From the NCBI GenBank assembly GCA_030653335.1, contig JAURZP010000242.1, forward strand, positions 1 to 6,159: 6,159 nt of DNA. The letters are read 5' to 3'. The stretch is from Methanoregula sp. Lineage in GTDB: Archaea; Halobacteriota; Methanomicrobia; Methanomicrobiales; Methanospirillaceae. This document shows positions 1 to 6,065 of the stretch, one piece after another (the first letter of the stretch is position 1; the number at the start of each line of letters is the position of its first letter). The notes below the pieces were generated by a model that searched no databases, was not told the origin of the DNA, and worked only from the letters and a program-made list of their open reading frames with translations. Position numbers and translations under genes: made by a program.

Positions 1-442
1 CTATGAAGTTTTAGAAGGCGAGGTAAAGTACCTCCTCCAGTCACAAAGACTGGAGGATATAGTCATGATCTCTGCACATGCAGGGGATGTTGTTATCATA
101 CCACCGGAATATGGGCATATCTCCATCAACCCTTCTGCGGACAAGACCCTTGCCATGGCCAATATCGTATCTACTGCGTTTGAGAGCGAATATGGTGAAT
201 ACGAGACACTCCACGGTGCAGCGTATTATGCGATGAGTAACGGAGGCCTGAAGAAAAATCCCTATTACCCAAAGATACCTGAGATCCGGTTTTTTGGAGC
301 ACAATTGAGATCTGCCATGAACCGGCTATGTCAGGGACCCCTCTACAACCTTATAGGGAATGAACCGGCCCTTATTTTTCTCAACAATCCGGAAAAATAC
401 CTGGCTGTTTTTGCAGAGCTGCTAAAAGGTCCGGTGCTGTGA
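1..442 (+). CDS. pgiA: Glucose-6-phosphate isomerase, archaeal cupin type (3' part)
   Basis: This is the C-terminal part, about 146 residues, of the archaeal cupin-type phosphoglucose isomerase, which interconverts glucose 6-phosphate and fructose 6-phosphate in the cytoplasm. The gene enters from the left edge; its first complete codon begins at base 2. The frame opens with YEVLEGEVKYLLQ, matching the family's Y-x-VLxG-x-LLQ strand. It continues with the second cupin motif GDVVIIPPEYGHISIN (about bases 83-130), whose His at 116-118 is the expected fourth metal ligand. The other ligands (His, His, Glu of the first cupin motif) would lie just before the window. Full-length relatives have roughly 190 residues, so about a quarter is missing. 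The ATG at 65 is an internal Met, because conserved sequence lies upstream in the same frame. The end overlaps convergent nadE by 62 bases. Confidence 0.9.
   Translation, partial: YEVLEGEVKYLLQSQRLEDIVMISAHAGDVVIIPPEYGHISINPSADKTLAMANIVSTAFESEYGEYETLHGAAYYAMSNGGLKKNPYYPKIPEIRFFGAQLRSAMNRLCQGPLYNLIGNEPALIFLNNPEKYLAVFAELLKGPVL
33..57. repeat. Perfect 10-bp inverted repeat within pgiA
   Basis: Bases 33-42 (TCCTCCAGTC) and 48-57 (GACTGGAGGA) are perfect reverse complements around a 5-base loop ACAAA. They would form a stable hairpin in the mRNA. The right arm contains GGAGG, 8 bases ahead of the internal ATG at 65. It lies in coding sequence and may be coincidental. Confidence 0.6.
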
Positions 443-1157
443 GCCGCTTGTGTTCGCTTTTTTTCACCATTGCCAGAACTTTTTCCTCTTTTGTGGTTGT
501 TGACTTCCACTGGTGCAGTTCAAGAGCCCGCAACGAGGCATCGATCTCGGTATAGGAAAGACCGATCTCGCCTTCATCACTCTGGCCTTCCCATAATCCT
601 GCAGAGGGTGCTTTTTTTATAATAATGTCCGGAATGTCCAGTTCCCGTGCGGCTTCATAAACTTCATCCTTATAGAGATGAAGGATCGGCTGGACATCTG
701 CGGCATTATCCCCGAATTTGGTGCAGTAACCAAGCATATACTCGCTCCGGTTGGATGTGCCGCAGACAAGCCGGTGGTCGGAGTTGGCATGATAATAAAC
801 AATCGCCATCCTGATCCGCGCCATAAGGTTCCCGGTGAGGTAGCGCGAGGGGGAATAACCCGGTATGGTTTTGAATCCCTCAAGCATCGGTTCGATACTG
901 ACTACTCTGTGATTCATACCCAGCTGGGCACAGAGTGTGGCCGCATCCTTACAATCTTCAGGATTGCTGATTGCAGAAGGCAGAGAAAGCCCAAGCACCT
1001 TTTCAGGGCCGATCGCCCGGCAACAGAACGCTGCTGCTACCGCAGAGTCAACACCCCCGCTCACGCCAAGAACAATCCCTGTGCATCCACTGTTCCAATA
1101 GGCGTAACGGATCATCTGTTCAATCTGTCCCAACCGGCACCCAATCTCTACTGCCAT
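381..1157 (-). CDS. nadE: NH3-dependent NAD+ synthetase
   Basis: It makes NAD+ from nicotinic acid adenine dinucleotide, ATP and ammonia in the cytoplasm, the last step of NAD biosynthesis. The protein is an N-type PP-loop ATPase of 258 residues, a normal length for the ammonia-only enzyme without a glutaminase domain. From this start, the PP-loop SGGVDS is at residues 33-38. GNLMARIRMAIVYYHA (about 109-124) and GTSNRSE (133-139) match the family. So do the GYCTKFGDNAADVQPI block (143-158) and PSAGLWEGQSDE (184-195). I chose the ATG at 1157-1155 because AGAGAG ends 6 bases before it. An in-frame ATG at 1163 would add two residues but has no spacing for a ribosome binding site. It is the last gene of the leftward operon. 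Its end overlaps pgiA tail to tail, and its start overlaps the RCK_C-like frame. Confidence 0.96.
   Translation of the reverse strand: MAVEIGCRLGQIEQMIRYAYWNSGCTGIVLGVSGGVDSAVAAAFCCRAIGPEKVLGLSLPSAISNPEDCKDAATLCAQLGMNHRVVSIEPMLEGFKTIPGYSPSRYLTGNLMARIRMAIVYYHANSDHRLVCGTSNRSEYMLGYCTKFGDNAADVQPILHLYKDEVYEAARELDIPDIIIKKAPSAGLWEGQSDEGEIGLSYTEIDASLRALELHQWKSTTTKEEKVLAMVKKSEHKRLTAPDLLAALQKQPGIFPDC
458..464 (+). terminator. Candidate U-tract terminator for pgiA
   Basis: A run of seven T lies 15 bases after the pgiA stop codon, and a second T7 follows at 612-618. Archaeal transcription commonly ends at U-rich tracts without an obligatory hairpin. Both runs lie inside nadE on the opposite strand, where they encode Lys codons, so they may simply reflect coding. 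Weakly supported. Confidence 0.3.
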
Positions 1158-1440
1158 GCACATCTCTCTTTGTTATAACAGATGGATGAACTTTTTCAAA
1201 CGGTCCGGTATTTCCCACTGCGATGAGGGCATCTCCTTCAAAAAGAATCTCTTCTTCTTCAGGGGCAATGATCGATCGGCTCTGGCTCTCAATACCGATT
1301 ATACGGACCCCGGTTTTTCTGGTAAACCATTTCAGGGGTTTTGCATAGGCTTTATTGGCATACTTGGGGAATTCCGGATCGCCCTCAATATTCTGCCCCG
1401 TTTAACGTGCGCCATTCATCATCTCACTTTGAACCATCAT
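1120..1440 (-). pseudogene. RCK_C (TrkA-C)-like frame interrupted by in-frame TAA; possible pseudogene or recoded gene
   Basis: An ATG at 1440-1438 overlaps the stop of the upstream gene (TAATG, a coupling arrangement) but reads only MMVQSEMMNGAR before a TAA at 1404-1402. The same frame then stays open from 1401 to the TGA at 1122-1120. Its translation carries an RCK_C-like core: AKPLKWFTRKTGVRIIGIES, then I-I-A-P, then LFEGDALIAVGN (about 1344-1210). This resembles the regulatory ligand-binding domain found C-terminally in K+ channels and transport regulators. No ATG, GTG or TTG start lies in frame between the TAA and the domain core. Explanations are a nonsense mutation (TAA one base from CAA, AAA or GAA), a sequencing error, a non-standard start, or frameshifting from a short overlapping frame (1415-1332). 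The open stretch, about 93 codons, would be a bare RCK_C domain. It overlaps the nadE start by 38 bases. The family assignment is from pattern only. Confidence 0.5.
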
Positions 1441-2285
1441 TAAAGCACCACGGCTGGTTTTTTCTGTAACCATTCACATGCCCGGATAAGGCCTGAGATC
1501 CCACCGGGAAAACCAGCGAGATTTTTTCCCAGATTCATGAGTGCATATTTTGTTGCAGGATGATTATTTGTAAACCGGTCCAGCAGAGCAACTGTATCCT
1601 TGTGCAGTCCATCACCAAGATCCGGACTTATTGCCGGTTCATTTTTAAATCCGCAGTGTGCGGCATACAGGGATACTTCCGCTGCAGTGACTGAGATGAA
1701 CGGACTGATCCGTGGAATTGTTTCTACGCAGTGTTTGAACCCCAGTCTTTCCACATCCCCACGAATGACACTCTCAAGCACCGCACATGCTGCATCATCA
1801 AGAGTGATTCCCAGTGCAATCTTTGTGACCCCATGTTGTTGTGCAACCTTATCGAGTGGAAGGCAGCGATGAGGGTGACAATAAACAGACATTGTAGGAT
1901 CTTTTGCTTTTTGTGAAATTGTATCAAACACGGTCACTGATTCATCCTCACTTGAACCAGTAAAACATTCTGTATCCAGCAGTTCTGCAATTCGCTTCGC
2001 ATGTGAGTTGATATTAAAGCCTGTGGATTCTTGATTGATTGTTATTGCGCTGATCCTGATATCGCGGCGCTCTGCGGTGAGCTGTTTTAAAAAATAAAGA
2101 AGTGCGGCACTCTTGTTATCAGAAAGAGCAACCGAAATATGATCGCCGTATCTGAGCCACTGGTGTGCCCGTATCATCTTTTTCGCTTTGGCTTTTACAT
2201 CTTCTGCAACGTGCTGATCACAGAGATGCAGCCCCGAATAGGACTGGAAAACAATTGCATTACGGGGGCATTTGCTGCACTGCAT
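1440..2285 (-). CDS. TtuA/Ncs6-family (tRNA 2-thiolation) homologue with degraded active site
   Basis: The fold and length (281 residues from ATG 2285) fit the archaeal TtuA/Ncs6/CTU1 PP-loop family, which thiolates tRNA U34 or U54. The N-terminal zinc site is intact: in 285-residue numbering from the GTG at 2297, C7, C10, C26 and H29. Key catalytic parts are altered. The PP-loop SGGKDS is SDNKSA (59-64). The cluster-binding CxxC has become CHPH (C140-H143). GHNLDD is GITLDD (163-168). The later Cys of the CPY motif is absent (NEPAIS, 219-224). The C-terminal second zinc finger is missing, with only C274 left. The frame is nevertheless intact, so it is probably a non-catalytic or repurposed paralogue. 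The ATG at 2285 is preferred: GTGAG lies 7 bases upstream and relatives start M-x-C-x-x-C. It leads the operon with the RCK_C frame and nadE. Confidence 0.82.
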   Translation of the reverse strand: MQCSKCPRNAIVFQSYSGLHLCDQHVAEDVKAKAKKMIRAHQWLRYGDHISVALSDNKSAALLYFLKQLTAERRDIRISAITINQESTGFNINSHAKRIAELLDTECFTGSSEDESVTVFDTISQKAKDPTMSVYCHPHRCLPLDKVAQQHGVTKIALGITLDDAACAVLESVIRGDVERLGFKHCVETIPRISPFISVTAAEVSLYAAHCGFKNEPAISPDLGDGLHKDTVALLDRFTNNHPATKYALMNLGKNLAGFPGGISGLIRACEWLQKKPAVVL

Positions 2286-2309
2286 GAGAGGACTCACTTT
2301 TATTGGAGG

Positions 2310-2325
2310 ATAAAAGATGTTTAAA
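2310..2325 (-). promoter_or_regulatory. Candidate TATA boxes of the leftward operon
   Basis: On the minus strand TTTAAA (2325-2320) and TTTTAT (2315-2310) lie upstream of the TtuA-like gene. The first would place the transcript start near 2297, leaving a short leader with GTGAG (2297-2293) and the ATG at 2285. The second would give an almost leaderless message from 2285. Spacing fits archaeal promoters, but AT-rich boxes are common by chance. Confidence 0.35.
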
Positions 2326-2352
2326 GTTGTGATGAGGATCTATCGGGCCTGA
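2317..2352 (+). CDS. Possible 11-codon leader ORF upstream of rio2
   Basis: A strong ribosome-binding-site-like GGAGG (2305-2309) stands 7 bases before an ATG at 2317 that reads MFKVVMRIYRA. It stops at a TGA overlapping the in-frame upstream ATG of rio2 (TGATG at 2350-2354). The arrangement resembles a coupled leader peptide. However, the upstream rio2 ATG yields a 16-residue extension unlike Rio2 proteins, and a better rio2 promoter lies downstream of this ORF. It may be chance in a divergent promoter region. Confidence 0.2.
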   Translation: MFKVVMRIYRA

Positions 2353-2365
2353 TGTTTAGGAGCGG

Positions 2366-2373
2366 TTTTATAG
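2366..2373 (+). promoter_or_regulatory. Candidate TATA box of the rio2 operon
   Basis: TTTTATAG is centred about 30 bases before the ATG at 2400. That is the distance expected if transcription starts at or just before the start codon, giving a leaderless or very short-leader mRNA. No ribosome binding site precedes ATG 2400, which agrees with leaderless initiation. This also supports 2400 over 2352 as the rio2 start. Confidence 0.45.
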
Positions 2374-2399
2374 TCCGGCACATCACCACTCTAACGAAC

Positions 2400-3257
2400 A
2401 TGGCTGTTTCTGCAGAACAGATCCGCACCCTGCATAAATACGAAAAGACCATTCTTTCAGTCCTTGAGCGCCAGATGTCGCGCTATGCATGGGTTCCCCT
2501 GGAACAGTTAATCACCAGCACCGGGTTTGCAGAATCCGAAGTGAATTACCGTCTGGCACGCCTTATTGAGTGGGGGATGGTTCGGTTCAACCCGGTACCA
2601 TACGATGGGTATGCTCTTGTTTTTGGGGGTTATGATACGCTGGCACTCGCAAGTCTCACAAGGAAAGGAACAATCTCTGCGCTGGGGACGCAGATTGGCG
2701 AAGGCAAGGAATCGGTTGTCTATGAGGCTCTCGGTCTCGGGCCGGTTGCGATTAAGTTCCACCGTATCGGAGGGCGATCCTTCAATTCAGCCCGGGTTAA
2801 CCGGGAGTATATGACCGAAGGGGGGCATTGCCCGTGGCTCATTGCCTCGAAGCTCTCTGCCGAACGGGAGTATAAAGCGCTGGTGGCCCTCCACTCAAAG
2901 GTCAGCGTCCCGCTCCCTGTTGCACAGAACCGTCATACCGTGGTGATGGCGCTGATAAATGGGGCGAATCTCAACCGCTGCCGGCTTGAAGCGCCTGCCG
3001 GTGTGCTCGATGAGATCCTTGCCAATGTCCATACCGCATACCAGGCCGGATTCATTCATGCTGATCTCTCTGAATATAACATCTTAATGGAAGATGGAAG
3101 GTGCGTGTTCATCGACTGGCCCCAGTGGATCGATACATCTCACCCGAATGCAGAATCCATACTTCACCGGGACATTGATAACATCCTCACGTATTTTAAA
3201 CGGAAATACAAAATCACGTATGACCGTGTGGATGCGATACAATGCGTGACCGGCTGA
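2400..3257 (+). CDS. rio2: Rio2 atypical serine/threonine kinase/ATPase
   Basis: Rio2 acts in the cytoplasm on late small-subunit ribosome maturation, as an ATPase or kinase on pre-30S (pre-40S in eukaryotes) particles. The 285-residue length matches archaeal Rio2 (about 280). Numbering from ATG 2400, the N-terminal winged-helix domain spans about 1-80, beginning MAVSAEQIRTLHKYE. The nucleotide loop is GEGKESVVYE (100-109) and the ATP-binding Lys is in AIKFHRIGGRSF (K119). The hinge region follows near VVMALINGANL. The catalytic loop is HADLSEYNIL (220-229; D222, N227). The metal-binding Asp is in FIDWPQW (D239), the Rio form of DFG. An in-frame ATG at 2352 would add 16 residues unlike the family. 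It is the first gene of the rightward operon; its end overlaps the DUF460 gene by 16 bases. Confidence 0.96.
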   Translation: MAVSAEQIRTLHKYEKTILSVLERQMSRYAWVPLEQLITSTGFAESEVNYRLARLIEWGMVRFNPVPYDGYALVFGGYDTLALASLTRKGTISALGTQIGEGKESVVYEALGLGPVAIKFHRIGGRSFNSARVNREYMTEGGHCPWLIASKLSAEREYKALVALHSKVSVPLPVAQNRHTVVMALINGANLNRCRLEAPAGVLDEILANVHTAYQAGFIHADLSEYNILMEDGRCVFIDWPQWIDTSHPNAESILHRDIDNILTYFKRKYKITYDRVDAIQCVTG

Positions 3258-5209
3258 GAGTCTTTGGCATCGACATCATCAAAGGATCGGTGAGATCGCG
3301 TACCAAAAGGCCGGTCTATGCCTTGATCAGGATGGATGGCCAGACTATCGTGAGCGAATCCGAAGTCTCGCTGTTCCGGCTCTTCCGCATGCTCACGGAT
3401 GAACAGCCGGATATCCTTGCTGTGGACAGCCTGCAGGAGATCGCTGCGGACCAGAAGGAACTCTACTTCTTTTTACAAGGGTTACCCCCGCAGACCCGGC
3501 TTGTTCAGGTGACTGGCGGGGAGCGCAGGGAGACGCTTGGTAAGGTTGCCGCCCGGTACAATATCAGTTTCAACCGTTTCGATCCCTTTGCTGAAGCCCG
3601 TACTACCGCACAGGTGGCATCTCTTGGTGCCGGCGCAGAAGTCATTGCATTTGAGAACGAGAGCGAGATCATCGTGAGCCGGCATCGCTCACCGGGAAAG
3701 GGAGGTTGGAGCCAGAACCGGTACGTGCGCAAGATCCATGGGGCTGTGCAACACAAGGGTAGAGAGATCGATCAGGCCCTTGTCGCAGCCGGGCTGCGGT
3801 ACGAGAAGAAGGAGACCCGGGCATTTGGCGGGTGCAGCCGGGTGGTATTCCGTGTCTTTACTACTCGGGATCAGATGCCCGTTTCAACTTACCGGGGCTC
3901 CGATGTGCAGGTGCGGATCAATGGCAAACGGCTCGAACGGATCCAGTACCGCCCGCTATCAGGAAAACCGCGTTACCTGATTGTCGGGATCGACCCTGGG
4001 ACCACTACTGCTTTTGCCGCACTGGATCTTGACGGGAATCTCCTGCACCTCCAGAGTTCCCGGCAGATGAATATGGGAGATGTGATCGAGTCGCTCTACA
4101 AAGTCGGAAAACCCTTAATCATTGCCTCCGATGTGCAGGACATGCCCTTTTCTGTTGAGAAGATTCGCCGGGCATTCAGCGCGATTGCGTATACTCCAAA
4201 ACAGGATGTTAGTGTTGAGACCAAGCTGGAACTTACCACCACCTTTTCGTATGGAAACGATCACGAACGGGATGCGCTCTCTGCAGCTCTCGATGCATAC
4301 CGCCAGTACCGGCACAAGTTCCAAAACCTGTTAAAACGGATTCCCCCGGGGCACGATCTCGATGAAGTCCGGGCCCGGGTGATCCGCGGGCAGTCGTTAG
4401 AGCACGCGCTTGCAGAGATAAATGGTGGTTCAGCACTCTCTCCGCCTCGGCAAGCACCTCCGGCGCGTGTTGATGAAAAACACGACGAACGTGTGCGGGT
4501 GCTGGACGGTATGGTCAAGCGCCTCCGCACGTTTGTTGCCGAACTGCAGGAAGAGATCAAAGGAAAAGATTATGAAATTCATCGCCTTCAGGCGCGCATA
4601 CGGAAGGTTCAGACGAATCGTGACGCTGAACTGGCAAAGGATGCCGAAGTGGTAAAAAAGGATGCCGCAATTCAGAGCTTAAAAAAACATTTGAGAAAAG
4701 AGGAACGACACAACCGTAACCTTGCCAAACGGTTAGCACGGATCAAACAATTTGCGGAACTCTCCATGGATGGTGAAGTGGTTCCGGTTAAAGTGATGGA
4801 CACGCTGACAAAAGACGGTCTGAAACGGCTTGCTGAAGATGTGGGAATCGATGAAGGAGATGTTGTCTTTGTCACAAGGATCGATGGGTGGGGCAGGAGC
4901 GTTGTTAAGGATCTTGCTGACATGCGGGTGAGAGCAGTAGTTACCAGAGCCGCAGTACTTGCCGGATGCGACCCTCTGCTCATACCCTCCTTTCGTGAAG
5001 CCGGTGTTCCCCTCATTACAGATAAAGAAGCGGAGGTTCAGGTTCGGGGTAAGCAGGGACTCTGTGGAAAAGATACCCTTGATCAGGCACTGATCCGCTG
5101 GCAGGGTGTACAGGTTCAGCATGAACGGGAGAAAAAGACAGAATTGATCGAGCACATCTTCAAGGAGTACAAGAGCGAAAGGGGTAAGGTGGTGAAGAAG
5201 AGTGGATGA
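3242..5209 (+). CDS. DUF460/COG2433 protein, RNase H/RuvC-like with coiled coil, function unknown
   Basis: This 655-residue protein belongs to the archaeal DUF460 (COG2433) family, described as a possible RuvC/YqgF-like nuclease but not assigned a role. A central RNase H-type domain (about 245-355) shows the first acidic strand VGIDPGTTTAFA (D251). It also has a second acidic strand IIASDVQD (D297) and a terminal helix motif NDHERDALSAAL (D340, D344). This acidic set suggests an intact metal-dependent site. The N-terminal part (about 5-90) repeats the logic more weakly, with FGIDIIKGS (D11) and ILAVDS (D62). Residues 411-505 are charged and heptad-like, a probable coiled coil. The 510-620 region forms a separate alpha/beta-looking domain, and the tail is Lys/Glu-rich. 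No signal peptide or membrane segment is seen, so it is cytoplasmic. It starts inside the end of rio2 and ends inside the start of thiL. Nucleic-acid cleavage is inferred only. Confidence 0.92.
   Translation: MRDRLRVFGIDIIKGSVRSRTKRPVYALIRMDGQTIVSESEVSLFRLFRMLTDEQPDILAVDSLQEIAADQKELYFFLQGLPPQTRLVQVTGGERRETLGKVAARYNISFNRFDPFAEARTTAQVASLGAGAEVIAFENESEIIVSRHRSPGKGGWSQNRYVRKIHGAVQHKGREIDQALVAAGLRYEKKETRAFGGCSRVVFRVFTTRDQMPVSTYRGSDVQVRINGKRLERIQYRPLSGKPRYLIVGIDPGTTTAFAALDLDGNLLHLQSSRQMNMGDVIESLYKVGKPLIIASDVQDMPFSVEKIRRAFSAIAYTPKQDVSVETKLELTTTFSYGNDHERDALSAALDAYRQYRHKFQNLLKRIPPGHDLDEVRARVIRGQSLEHALAEINGGSALSPPRQAPPARVDEKHDERVRVLDGMVKRLRTFVAELQEEIKGKDYEIHRLQARIRKVQTNRDAELAKDAEVVKKDAAIQSLKKHLRKEERHNRNLAKRLARIKQFAELSMDGEVVPVKVMDTLTKDGLKRLAEDVGIDEGDVVFVTRIDGWGRSVVKDLADMRVRAVVTRAAVLAGCDPLLIPSFREAGVPLITDKEAEVQVRGKQGLCGKDTLDQALIRWQGVQVQHEREKKTELIEHIFKEYKSERGKVVKKSG
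5188..5195 (+). promoter_or_regulatory. Ribosome binding site of thiL
   Basis: GGTGGTGA differs by one base from the ideal archaeal GGAGGTGA and ends 6 bases before the GTG at 5202. It lies within the end of the DUF460 gene. It decides the thiL start in favour of this GTG. Confidence 0.6.
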
Positions 5210-6065
5210 TCGTGAACTCCTGAACGTGGTGATGGGTATTGTCGGGCAGGAGAACTGTCTTGATGATTGTGCAGAGCTGTCCTGTGGTGAACAGATTATG
5301 GTAGTGACAACCGACATGCTCCACCGGACCACCGATTTTGTCGAGGGCATGACAGACTGGCAGGCCGGCTGGATGAGCGCAGCAGTCACCCTCTCAGATA
5401 TCGCGAGCATGGGAGCTGCCCCAAAATATCTCCTTATTGCCGTAGGGCTCGACAACTGGAAATCCCTGTCCGGGGTGATGCAGGGCGCACAGGACTGTTG
5501 CAGGAAATACGGTGCATCCATTATTGGCGGCGATATCGACCGGCACGGTGAGCTGACCGTAGTGACGACCGGGCTTGGTCTTGTCGATAAAAACCACATC
5601 GTTAGGAGGAAAGGTGCCAAACCGGGCGATCTTGTCTGTATAACCGGCATTCCCGGACAAGCACAGGCCCGACTTGACGGGTATCTCCAGTTTGAAAAAG
5701 CGCTCTTTGAGCCGCAGCCTCGGGTTAAAGAAGGTCAGCGTCTCGGACGGGCCGGTGTCAGTGCAATGATGGACGATAGTGACGGGATCGCCCTCTCGCT
5801 CTATGATCTGGCAAGTGTCAACGGGTGCGGGTTTGAAATCGATACGAAAAAACTGCCTCTTGCTGCAGGTATCCCCCATGAGCAGGCCCAAAAACTCGCC
5901 CTACACGGAGGTGGGGATTACGAACTGATCTTCACATTGTCTCCAGACAAATTCCCTGTTGCCGGAGTGCCTTCAACGGTGATCGGAACCGTAGTAGCAC
6001 AAAAAACGGTCACTGCTGATGGCATAACGCTCGCAAAGCGCGGGTACCAGCACCGGTGGGAATAA
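5202..6065 (+). CDS. thiL: Thiamine-monophosphate kinase
   Basis: ThiL phosphorylates thiamine monophosphate with ATP to give the cofactor thiamine diphosphate, in the cytoplasm. The 287-residue protein is of the PurM/AIR-synthase-like kinase family and near the usual length. Seen motifs are LDDCAEL (20-26, the GDDAA site), VVTTDMLHRTTDF (34-46) and LSDIASMGAAP (64-74). IIGGDID (107-113), MMDDSDGIALSL (189-200) and GGGDYELIF (236-244) follow. The acidic residues D21, D22, D38, D66 and D111 fit the metal and ATP-phosphate site. The TTDMLHRTTDF wording is typical of archaeal ThiL. Family members usually have AVNLSD, whereas Thr (T63) stands at the Asn position here, a mild change. It starts with GTG, overlaps the DUF460 stop by 8 bases and has a strong ribosome binding site. 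It is thus the third gene of the rightward operon. Confidence 0.95.
   Translation: MDDRELLNVVMGIVGQENCLDDCAELSCGEQIMVVTTDMLHRTTDFVEGMTDWQAGWMSAAVTLSDIASMGAAPKYLLIAVGLDNWKSLSGVMQGAQDCCRKYGASIIGGDIDRHGELTVVTTGLGLVDKNHIVRRKGAKPGDLVCITGIPGQAQARLDGYLQFEKALFEPQPRVKEGQRLGRAGVSAMMDDSDGIALSLYDLASVNGCGFEIDTKKLPLAAGIPHEQAQKLALHGGGDYELIFTLSPDKFPVAGVPSTVIGTVVAQKTVTADGITLAKRGYQHRWE

Noticed and set aside
678..1178. Plus-strand open frame of about 166 codons opposite nadE
   Set aside because: It is antisense to a gene with complete NadE motifs; its Cys/Arg-rich translation matches nothing I recognise.
1402..1404. Pyrrolysine or selenocysteine recoding at the in-frame stop
   Set aside because: The codon is TAA; pyrrolysine uses TAG and selenocysteine TGA, so neither can explain readthrough.
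1156..1443. Plus-strand open frame of about 95 codons across the RCK_C region
   Set aside because: The minus-strand frame here gives an RCK_C-like pattern, whereas this one gives an unremarkable Phe-rich translation, consistent with a shadow.
2352..2399. ATG at 2352 as the rio2 start
   Set aside because: It adds 16 residues unlike Rio2 N-termini, and the TATA-like box would lie inside the coding sequence; 2400 gives the normal length.
4733..5650. Long minus-strand open frame of about 305 codons opposite DUF460 and thiL
   Set aside because: It lies fully antisense to two strongly supported genes, has a Ser/Thr/Pro-rich shadow composition and shows no recognisable motif.
5394..5891. Minus-strand open frame of about 165 codons opposite thiL
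   Set aside because: It is antisense to well-conserved ThiL motifs and has no independent support such as a ribosome binding site or domain.
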